From Gnetum montanum (lineage: Eukaryota; Streptophyta; Gnetopsida; Gnetales; Gnetaceae), in assembly GCA_015680685.1 (NCBI GenBank), contig MNCI01008326.1, positions 175,835 to 239,834 on the forward strand: a stretch of 64,000 nt of DNA, written 5' to 3'. A program made the position numbers and the translations under genes. The notes under the pieces are model-generated. The model saw nothing but the letters and a program-made list of their open reading frames with translations, was not told the DNA's origin and did no database searches. Shown here piece by piece: positions 12,060 through 21,627 of the stretch. The first letter of the stretch is position 1, and each line of letters opens with the position of its first letter.

Positions 12060-12960
12060 CGTGTCCTCAGCATGACCTTAGCCTGAGTGAGGTAAAATGA
12101 GATATTTGACATCAAATTTTGATTTCTGAAGCCTATTTTTTGAATGCAACTATTTCCCTAAATGTGTCTAACCCTGAGAGTGATTTGAAATCTATAATTT
12201 GAACTTGAATATGTCTGATTTTGAGCTATTTTGGATAGGTCACGCTACACTCATGCTGCAACATGACCACAATGTGACCTAAGGAGAATGACACGTTTCA
12301 CACTAATTTGTAAATGTTTGAAGCCTATTTCATGGGTGTAACAGTTGCCTACCTGTGTCTAACCTTGCAAGTTGAAATCTAAGCCTGAATGTGCCCTTTT
12401 TGAAGCCACTTTTGGTAGGTCACGCTAGACTCATGCCACAGCGTGACCTACAACGTGACCTTAAAAACTTGCAATTTTGAGCTAAAATATAGAATTTGTG
12501 AAGGCTAGGACCCATAGTTATCAATAGTGGACCCTGAGGATGACTTGCACCCTTAAAATCAAGTCATTTTGACTCAGTTTTGAGGCTCTAAAAGTTGGTC
12601 ATGTTGGACTCATGCCACAATGTGACCTGCAGCATGACCTCAAAAACTTGCAATTTTGAGCTGAAATCTGGAATTTTTGAAGGCTAGGACCCATAGTTGT
12701 CAATAGTGGACCCTAAGGATGACTTGCACCCTTGAAATCAAGTCATTTGTATTCATTTTTGAGGCTCTAAAAGTTGGTCACACTAGACTCATGCCACAAC
12801 ATGACCTCAACGTGAGTGACAGTGTGAGTGAGAAATTTTGCACTTTTTGACACCGAAATTTGATTTCTAGAATACTGAAGCTTGGAGTTAACATTAGTGG
12901 GCTTTGAGGATTTCTTGCACCTTCAGATTGGGCCATTTTTCACTTGATTTTGAAGCTGTT
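12060..12960. repeat. ~180-bp tandem repeat with a dyad core
   Basis: The phrase GGTCAC(G)CTAGACTCATGCCAC...TGACC recurs near 12237, 12417, 12596 and 12776, giving a period of 179-180 bp. The copy at 12417 contains a perfect 9-bp inverted repeat, GGTCACGCT...AGCGTGACC, around a 13-nt loop. Interiors share AACTTGCAATTTTGAGCT and GACCCATAGTTGTCAATAGTGG. Tandem repeats of this size are common in 3' regions or U3 of Tat-lineage elements; the parent element is not identified. Confidence 0.75.
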
Positions 12961-13586
12961 GGAGTTACTCATGTTGACGCTGAGGGCAAGCTAAGTTCCA
13001 TGCCTTAGTCAAATTTTGCCTCCCAAATGCTCAAAAGGGATTGAGTTGTTCTTGTTTCAAAGTGTTAGGCTGAAATTAGTGGTGTTTCATCTATGTTGGT
13101 AGTTTTACTTGCATGACTAGTAGTAGTATCAAAGGTAACATATTAGTTGCTTGAAATGAGGAACTAATTGCCAGATGGGGTGTGTAAGAATTCAAATCCA
13201 TGCATGAAGTAGTGGATCTATGATACTCTAGTGGATAGTAAGAAGAGGAAGTGTGAAAAAAAGTGTTCCTAGAAGAGATTTGACATTGGATGTAGTATCT
13301 ATAGGGATTAGATTACTTGTATGAATATTGCTACCTTGGTGGTATCATTCTCCATGCTTTTGGTTGTGGCCACTACTATTAGGACTGCTCTTGCAGTTGA
13401 GGATCAGTCTCACTTGGATAATATGATTGCAAGTAGGGCTATATAAAATTACCTTATGGATAAGGTGATCATATCTACATTTGTTTCTTGGTAAACTTTG
13501 GATTGAGTACATATGCGTGGACTCTTGTAAGTGGGCCATAACAAGGCAACATCCCTTAGGATGTTCATATTGGAGTTCATTACTTC

Positions 13587-13891
13587 CTACACTGTAGCAA
13601 CTTTTCCTTTGTTTTTGTAGTTTTCTTGTCCACTGTCTCTTTTCTTGTTTCTATCATTACTCCTATTTAAGGTTTTTTTAGTCCTTTCCCCTACTATCTT
13701 CAATGCTATAGTGAACTTCTTATCTATTGAATCCCACTTTTTCTCTACCTTTGTTGCAATATCATTAATTGATTTTTGGATTGGTAGAGTCTTTTGTTGA
13801 GTTGTATCTTCTAAGATCTCCTCATTTTTTAATTCACATATACTAATATCCATTTTTCTTATGACTAGATCTCTATTATATTCTTCTATTG

Positions 13892-13934
<43 letters not shown>

Positions 13935-15388
13935 GCTTGCCTTCGTCTTTTGTCATTTAGTATATGAATCTTTGGATTTAATGAGTTATCATTGTGGATA
14001 ATTTGTCTCTTATCTTGTTCCTTAGTCCATCAATGATATATCATAGTTGTTCACTTTCAAAGAATCCATGACTTGGGTATCTATGCAGTAAAGAATAGTA
14101 CCAACCCATTACTAAAATAAGAGATTCATGTGTTCCTTATTTTCATTCTTGAATCTATTTTCTCAAATTTGAAACTCGATAGGTTTGATACTTGTTGTTG
14201 AAGAGCTCTCACATAGTACTCCATTTTTAAATTAATTCTAGATCTAAGAATCTATACTAGTTCTCTACTTCCTTTATGACTATTCTAGAAAATAACTTAT
14301 ATTTTTGCCAATCATTTTCTATATATTGTAGGGTGTAGGCATCATGAAAGGCTTGGAGATGGTGTTGTGAATCTGCATTGTATCCATCTTTTAATTTTGG
14401 AATATTATTTATGTCTAGTCACTTGATGTAATTTTTCCTTACATGGTTGGTGGAAAAGTACATAACTTTCTTGATATTAATCATTTTGTAAGTGGCCAAT
14501 AGGGGTTTTTCATAGTATTTAGGTTTGTAAACTCTATTGTAGTGATGACCCTTCCAATGCTCATGATGCTATCTACTTCATGTTTAATTCTTTTCACTCT
14601 TTCATCATGATTATCTTCCTCTTTATCATGATACCTTGTTCTATATGCATGTCTCTCATAATTATTCCTTCTTCCCCCATCATGATCTCTTAGTCTTTAT
14701 TCTCTCATGCCAAAATTGGTAGATGAATGTAAGGAAGAAGATGAAGGAGTTGGAGAATGATGCTAGTTGGTTTTTCTTCTATGCCTACTTAATTAATCTC
14801 TTTTGGATTTATTAGAGATCTTGGACCTTGAACTCCTCCTAAGTCTATAGTCCTCCTTATTCCTTTCTAGGGTTTCTACAAGAGCTGATTCTAGTTTTAT
14901 TTTAGTGGGATCTTCAATTTAGATGATTGGTGTTTGGGAATGAGACCCATGATTTTGATAAAATTTCTAAATTTAGAATGTAGCATCTTCTTTTTATTTG
15001 ATAGTAACTATTTAAGATGCTTTCTTCCCTTTATCATGTTTGTACCTTGCCTCCGTGATGGGATTTCTTCTTGCCTTGGCCTCCATTGCCTGGTATGGCT
15101 TATTCATGTTTTGAGTAACTTGGTAGCCATCTTGCACATGGCCAAGGTTTGATCTCATAAGGATTGATTGAAGTATTGATGGTGTTGAATGTTGAGGTGG
15201 CAACATAATGTTGCCTTGTAGATCTTTCCATTTGAGTTATTCATCCTAGAGAAATTGCATGTAAAATCAAGATAATAAGAGTCAGTATGAGTATATGAAA
15301 TCTTGGCTTGCATCAATGCATTCCAATCTTGTTCACTAGAATCTTTGTCATAACTTTCATGAAGACTTTTCTTTATTTTAGAATTCAT
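13587..15388 (-). pseudogene. Decayed gypsy gag
   Basis: Minus-strand frames together read as a retrotransposon Gag (capsid). The N-terminal section comes from the ORF starting at 15388; a middle part reads NIPKLKDGYNADSQHHLQAF near 14340-14400 and WQKYKLFSRIVIKEVENWYR near 14270; then comes ELFNNKYQ, the usual end of the capsid core. The tail is charged and Lys-rich. Many stops and frame changes occur, and a GA microsatellite lies within it. The core-domain motif order supports the call; the ends are approximate. Confidence 0.6.
13894..13931. repeat. (CT)n microsatellite
   Basis: About 19 CT units inside the gag remnant. On the coding (minus) strand it reads as alternating Glu-Arg. Confidence 0.95.
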
Positions 15389-16578
15389 GTTAATGGTTTG
15401 ATGCTTAAGTGTGTACTTTTTAGGAAATTATTCTAAGTATGAGAAATATACTTCATGATGCTTGATACAATGAGCTCTATAAAATGAACTAACTAGCAAA
15501 CATGAACACAAGCTGATTAATGGTGCCAATGACAAGTAGTTGAGTAGTCTAACACTCAACCATAGAAGCCATAAGTGTTCACACATGACCATATCATAAT
15601 CTACGGATGGGAAATGTAAGCATATTAGTATTTGATGTTCAATTCATGATTATTGTCTTCTTACTCAGAGTTAGCAAGGTGCAAATGATATGGTTTAACT
15701 CTTAGTGAGGTATGTGATATATTGATGTTGTTTGGCTCGAAATATGCTAAGTACTAACATGGTAAAAATGATTATAAATCTAAAGTGTAATAAAAATGTA
15801 AAAGTATTTTGTCCTATTGGCATTAAGTATCTATTCCTTGTTTTCCATACACATCCTGGGTTGATGTAACTATTACTAGGATTACCAAGTAACTTCACTA
15901 CTAAGTGAATTAAGCAAAGTTACTTCTTGGTTACCAAATAGTTACACTTTATGCTTGAAACTAGTCATACTTATTCTGCCTTACTAAGAGACATTGGAAA
16001 AGAAAAAAACTTCCTAAAAGTAAATGATTGAATAAAAGTAAACATGAGAAAAAGTAAAACTATATTCAATGAATTTTTGCAATGATAAAAGATAATATCA
16101 ATCTTTATTTCCATTCATGAATTATAGTTAGGAACAATCAACTTGAACAAAGATTCCATACAATTGTAATTCACCACACTATGAGCATTTACTGTAACTC
16201 TAATTCACAAAACAAATTGCAAGAATTTCACTAAGTGTTGGAAAAAAAATTTTATTTTAATGTAATAGTGGGTTGGTATTTATAGGAAAATTTTAATAGC
16301 AAGGATGTCTCCTAGTACTCTTTACAACAATGACATGACTAATTCATCAACTGAGAAATGTGTTGCTACCTCAGAAATCTTCTTCATATTTTAGTACAGT
16401 ATGTCTTCAAAGTCGCGAAGACCAATCATCATTGAATAATAGAACATTGAGAAACAAAAATGAAATAGGGAAAATTTAACCAAAATGAAAAAAAGTAGAA
16501 ATGTACAATATAATACTGAAAGAAGAAAGAATATAATAACAAGAGAAACCAAAAGAATAGGATGAAAGATATGTCATT
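15389..16578. other. AT-rich non-coding stretch
   Basis: No gene seen. The minus strand has a TATA-like CCTATAAATACC near 16272-16283. Since this lies upstream of the minus-strand gag, the stretch might hold the decayed 5' LTR of that element; no LTR pair was found. Confidence 0.3.
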
Positions 16579-17494
16579 GTATGAAAAATTGCTTATATAG
16601 AGATAGATACAAGTGAAATGGTTCAGTGATCTTCATGAACATTTAAAATTTGCTTTATTGTTGGAACATGATCTTTTTTATATGGTATTTATAAAGGCCT
16701 TTTTTTTTTTAGGGTAGACTTATAAGATATGAATCAATTAATTAACTTGTTGTTAGATAAGTATGGTAATATCATTTGGAGGGAAGGGGATACATATAGT
16801 TAGATCAAAAAAGTTTCCAGCTGGACACCCATTCTCTCCTCCTGGAACCATATTATTAAAAAAAATGTTTAAAAGAATAATTGTTATATCATAGGCAATA
16901 ATGGTGAGATGTTTTCTTATAAATTTCCATAGTTTTGATGATACAAAGTATGAATGGAATATAGTGTATGAAGGATATTTATTTTTTATTATAATATCAA
17001 ACATTAACATTTTAAATTTAAATAGTTATACTTACTAAGGTACATAGGATTTATATAACTAAATTTATATTAAAATCTATCTCATTAACCATGTTTTAAA
17101 CTAGGAGTATGAAACCTTAAAAGTATTGACTTGACTTTACCATGTAACCTTCAAAAATATAGCTAACACCATATATATGCAAATCTTAAGTAGAATATAA
17201 TAGTGTTAGAGTAGTATGCTCTTTAGAATTGTCTAAGTGGGCAATACCTTATTGACTACACCTTAAAGTAAAGATCAAAACTTAAAATCATTAAAGAGTA
17301 TGTACCTCCATGGCATATAGCCTAAAGCAAAACATAATGGTGTCTTATTAGCATTTCCCTTGGAATGAGAACTTATGATTTCCAAATTAGAAGCCTTGCA
17401 TACTCTATTCAAGTAAGTAATGCCCATTAGAATAGAACCTTTAATTTGTATATCTATCTTCTAGATCCTAAAGATTCACATAAAGATTCACATA
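16579..17494. repeat. 916-bp tandem duplication, copy 1
   Basis: Head-to-tail with the next copy. For example, GTTCAGTGAT occurs at 16621 and 17538, and CTAGATCCTA at 17461 and 18378, an offset of 916-917. Only a handful of substitutions were seen by eye, plus a small duplication (AAGATTCACAT) at the end of this copy. No gene lies in it. Confidence 0.9.
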
Positions 17495-18402
17495 GTATGA
17501 TAAATTGCTTATATGGAGATAGATACATAGTGAAATGGTTCAGTGATCTTCATGAACATTTAAAATTTGCTTTATTGTTGGGACATGATCTTTTTTATAT
17601 GGTATTTATAAAGGCCTTTTTTTTTAGGGTAGACTTATAAGATATGAATCAATTAATTAACTTGTTGTTAGATAAGTATGGTAATATCATTTGGAGGGAA
17701 GGGGATACATATAGTTAGATCAAAAAAGTTTCCAGTTGGACACCCTTTCTCTCCTCTTGGAACCATATTATTAAAAAAAAATGTTTAAAAGAATAATTGT
17801 TATATCATAGGCAATAATGGTGAGATGTTTTCTTATAAATTTCCATAGTTTTGATGATACAAAGTATGAATGGAATATAGTGTATGAAGGATATTTATTT
17901 TTTTATTATAATATCAAACATTAACATTTTAAATTTAAATAGTTATACTTACTAAGGTACATAGGCTTTATATAACTAAATTTATATTAAAATCTATCTC
18001 ATTAACCATGTTTTAAACTAGGAGTATGAAACCTTAAAAGTATTGACTTGATTTTACCATGTAACCTTCAAAAATATAGTTAACACCATATATATGCAAA
18101 TCTTAAGTAGAATATAATAGTGTTAGAGTAGTATGCTCTTTAGAATTGTCTAAGTGGGCAATACCTTATTGACTACACCTTAAAGTAAAGATCAAAACTT
18201 AAAATCATTAAAGAGTATGTACCTCCATGGCATATAGCCTAAAGCAAAACATAATGGTGTCTTATTAGCATTTCCCTTGGAATGAGAACTTATGATTTCC
18301 AAATTAGAAGCCTTGCATACTCTATTCAAGTAAGTAATGCCCATTAGAATAGAACCTTTAATTTGTATATCTATCTTCTAGATCCTAAAGATTCACATAG
18401 TA
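17495..18402. repeat. 916-bp tandem duplication, copy 2
   Basis: Second copy. Differences from copy 1 are mostly C/T changes, for example CCAGTTGG for CCAGCTGG and TTGATTTTACC for TTGACTTTACC. The low divergence marks a recent event compared with the surrounding decay. Confidence 0.9.
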
Positions 18403-18864
18403 AATGAAAGGTGACTTGAGTAATTAGTTTTATTTTTTCTTTTAACAAAGATTTGTAGGTAAGATATTGATAGTTCAAGTTACACCTTAGACATCGCTAT
18501 GGTCTTCTTCTAAAGTATTTCCTAGGGTGTCTTTCATAGACATATGGAAACCTGAGAACAATTTTAGTGGAAAAGGGTAACATGGTGCTTTCATAGATAA
18601 AAAGTAAATAACTTTGACAAGGAAATTTAAATAAAATAACTATACAAATTGACAAGGAAATTTAAATAAAAGAATTATCCTTTTTAGAAAATAAAAGTTT
18701 AAAGTTAGAGAGAAATTAATACAAATAGAGGATTTGAATTTAAAATGGAATTTCTTGACTGCATATGAAATAGTGTGTGACAAAGACAAGAGCTAACAGC
18801 TCTTGGAATAACAAATAAGGAAAAGGTTGAAACAAAAGACTTAGCTTAATATAGAACTTTAGAT
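18403..18864. other. AT-rich stretch, no feature seen
   Basis: A short phrase TTGACAAGGAAATTTAAATAAA repeats at about 18616 and 18650. Nothing else is supported. Confidence 0.4.
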
Positions 18865-19336
18865 CTAGTTGACAAGATGAATAGCCTCTTGTGCAAGCTT
18901 GTCTATACCTATGCCTCTAGAAAGCACACCTCCTCCAACAAGACTGCACCCTTTGGTTCTGGAATTCGGTTAACAGCTCCTCACCGGACTCCCGTAAAGA
19001 CCACCAAAAGAGGTTTGTAATGAATTTAGAGAAAAGATTGTTGGAACTTCCCCTCTCTATCTAGTCGAAAGAATCCCGCTTGACCACCAAAAGAGGTTTG
19101 TAATGAATTTAGAGAAAAGATTGTTGTAACTTCCCCTCTCTATCTAGTCGAAAGAATCCCGCTTGACCACCAAAAGAGGTTTGTAATGAATTTAGAGAAA
19201 AGATTGTTGGAACTTCCCCTCTAGTCGAAAGAATCCCGCTTGCGTCTAGCTGTAGGGAAGGCTTTATTAGCTCTGATTTTCCCTCTACCTCCTCTGTTGC
19301 CGCTTCAGTTTCTGCGTCTTCCCCTCCCGCTGGAAC
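18865..19336 (-). pseudogene. Possible host gene 3' exons (unidentified)
   Basis: On the minus strand a good acceptor (TTTGTGCAG, ending at 19337) opens an acidic frame starting VPAGGEDAETEAATEEVEG and running to about 19170, where an 83-bp tandem repeat takes over. Further down, CGAATTCCAG (to 18959) precedes a second open stretch, TKGCSLVGGGVLSRGIG..., ending at TAG 18865-18867. A Gly-rich C terminus behind two acceptor-like sites suggests the last exons of a host gene. I do not recognise the protein. Whether it is expressed or a relic cannot be told. Confidence 0.3.
18999..19241. repeat. 83-bp tandem repeat, three copies
   Basis: Units start at 18999, 19082 and 19165 with GACCACCAAAAGAGG. 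The third lacks 6 nt (CTCTAT). Copies are nearly identical. A fourth partial copy of the AAGAATCCCGCTT phrase sits inside the possible exon, so the array grew out of exon sequence. The 83-nt unit is not a multiple of three and shifts the frame. Confidence 0.9.
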
Positions 19337-19351
19337 CTGCACAAAAACCAA

Positions 19352-20065
19352 ACAAATGAAAGGCCAACTGATGTAGAAGAAAACAGAGAATATTAACCGT
19401 TTTTTCTTACAGTACGACCTACGTTATTCTGTGTTTTAGATTATGCACAACCTTATGTACAAGAAGTCAAAAACACGCACAAAGACACAAACTTCTGCCA
19501 ACGTAACAGCAATAATAATAAAACAATGCTTCAAATCCAGGAAGTATGGGTCACGTTGACAGCAACAAGCAATAGCGGTGCAGTGTCTCATCACCACCCA
19601 AAGTTTCGCAGTCCAACACGATCAATGCCTGTGTTTCAGGACAATCAACAGTCAGAGTGGGTGACTAATCCACGGGTTCAGAAACAGCAGCTGCCATGCG
19701 TTGATGGAACTGCATCCGTAGCAACGACGTAAGCATACTCGAACAATCCCCACACTAGCAGTGGCGTTGTGAGGCCGCTGTCGATGCAGGCAGACGTTTC
19801 CAACATTATTTTCGCTGGAGGTTACAGAAGACATGATGCAGATTCCCTGCAATGCAAGGCCTGTGCTGAAACAGCAGTGAAGGTGCTAAGTTTACGCTCT
19901 CTATCAACTCAGGACGTTACGAAGCCTACCCAAAGATAAAATTGCTAATTTTGCAGCTTGAATGCCCAGCTCCGCATCATTATTCGGTTCTTTTTATTTG
20001 ATTGAACAGTGGTGCTGGGAGCTGGGATTATTGCATGATATACCACGTCAACCTTGTTTCAGCCA
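19352..20065. other. Higher-GC, host-like DNA without a supported gene
   Basis: Base composition is less AT-rich than the TE regions. Short ORFs on both strands (19526-19732 plus, 19652-19852 minus) lack recognisable motifs. It could be upstream exon or intron DNA of the minus-strand host relic. Confidence 0.3.
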
Positions 20066-20081
20066 CCCAAAACGTAACAAT
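20066..20081. repeat. LINE target site duplication, 5' copy
   Basis: CCCAAAACGTAACAAT matches CCCAAAACGTAATAAT at 25768-25783 at 15 of 16 positions, bracketing the LINE exactly. Confidence 0.8.
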
Positions 20082-20557
20082 ACCGAACAAACAGAGAGGA
20101 ATCAACCGTTGGCGCAGGGAATGCAGTAACGCAGGGAATGCAGTAACCGTTGGCGCTTTTGTTTCTTCTGTGCTGCGGTGCCGCTGAGCACTCCTGTGCT
20201 CCGCGTATCGCCGTGCCACCGTCACTCGTCCCTAGTCTTGGCCGTGGGGATGCGTCCTGTTTCTGCCGGGGGAAATGCTTTTTGACTGTTCTGAAATTTG
20301 GCGGGCTTTTTCCTGTGGATACACCGTGTTTTACCTGGGAACGCAGGAGTTTTTACGACTGTTGACGCTCCTTTCTTTCGTAGGGCACCGCTGCGCTGCT
20401 GAGCCCTCCTGCGCTGTTTTATTTCTTTCTGCCACGCTGTCTGGGTCCTTGCTCGCGGTGGGTGGACACGCACACTGGTGGTGAGGGTTTTCCTGCAGTC
20501 TAGGTTGCAGAACGGAGTCAGGAATGTGCACGCCCTAGGGGTGGACAAGTCGCAAAG
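20082..20557 (+). promoter_or_regulatory. GC-rich LINE 5' untranslated region
   Basis: GC-rich compared with its surroundings, as expected for an internal LINE promoter. GCAGGGAATGCAGTAAC is directly repeated near 20115-20148. Blocks resembling CTGAGC(A/C)CTCCTG(T/C)GCT recur at about 20184 and 20400, suggesting a repeated promoter unit roughly 215 bp apart. No TATA box is evident. Confidence 0.5.
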
Positions 20558-21627
20558 ATGGATTCATCAGCTTCTGCATTTCTTCAGGGAAGTTCATCTA
20601 CCTCACCTCAACTTGATGATATTTTTGAAGCAGTTTCTAAAGATTTCACATCTCGTTTTCTGTTTTTTCAAATTGTGGGGTTTTTACCACAGTCCCCAAG
20701 TTTAAACACTCAAGTCCATAGCCTTCTTCAGCCCCATGGCATTCAGGTTTTTCATGCTCGTTACTACGCTCGTCATTTCATTTTAGTAGAATTATCTGAT
20801 ACTTCCCAAGTTGAAAAGGCTCTCTCTCAAAAAAATTTTCCAACTAGAAATGCAACCCTAATCGCACGCACCTGGAGTTTTGACTTTAATGTCAATGACC
20901 CAGCTTTTAATATAAGTCCTTGTTACGTAGGACTCCACAATCCTCCACTCATTTTCTCCTCTGTTGAGAGGGACATTGTTAGCACCCTGGCCCTATTATT
21001 TTCCATCATTGTACGGCGATCAATGGAACTCAAATTCGCCGTTATTGTATTGAACTAGATATAGCCCTTTGGAAGACCTCATTAAACCTCAGTGCTGGTG
21101 GAAAAATCTTTACCCAAAAAGTGGACTATTTTTACCTTCCAAACTCATGTAGCTATTGTCACAGGGCCGAGCATCATATCTCGGTGTGTCCTATCCTAGC
21201 CAGGAAAAAACAACATGTAGCCTCTCAGAAGAGTCGTTCCCTAGTCATACCACCAGTAGGCCCATCCTCAGTATCCTTTAAATTCGGATCTCCTCCCTCA
21301 ACAACTCCTAAATCCTCCTCTCAGTCTAGCCGCTCCAAGCTACAGAAACAACAGTTAGGTACTCACACCTCCACCCAGGTCATCCCTTCAAACATTGTCA
21401 AGAACTCATTCTCAGAGGATGAGTTCGTGGTGGCCAGTGGAAGGAAACGAGTCAAAGCTTCCCTTCGTTCCACTTCTCCCTCCAACTCCTCTTCACTAGA
21501 CACTTCCATGGCCCTTGTCCCCACCAACAACTCCTTTGCCCTCCTATCAGGAACAAAGGAAACTGATACTTCGACTCCCAAACCTTTTGTTGCCCTCCCA
21601 TCCAACATACCCCTGGTTTCCCCATGA
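20558..21627 (+). pseudogene. LINE ORF1 (nucleic-acid binding, CCHC)
   Basis: About 356 residues from ATG 20558 (MDSSASAFLQ). A DUF4283-like N-terminal region is followed by a CCHC knuckle C-x2-C-x4-H-x4-C (CSYC...H...C, about 21152-21193) and a Ser/Thr/Pro-rich tail. A one-base loss near 20987-20990 (GG where GGG is expected) shifts frame 2 to frame 1; reading on in frame 1 gives continuous family-like sequence. ORF1 proteins coat the LINE RNA. The ORF ends in TGA overlapping the ORF2 ATG. Confidence 0.85.

Noticed and set aside
16753-17640. ORFs in the tandem duplication
   Set aside because: No motif, not conserved between the two copies, and AT-rich composition.
18999-19241. Regular repeats as a CRISPR array
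   Set aside because: Units are directly adjacent with no unique spacers, and the genome is clearly eukaryotic.
20222-20548. 108-codon minus-strand ORF
   Set aside because: It lies antisense in the GC-rich LINE leader, where long ORFs arise by composition; no motif.
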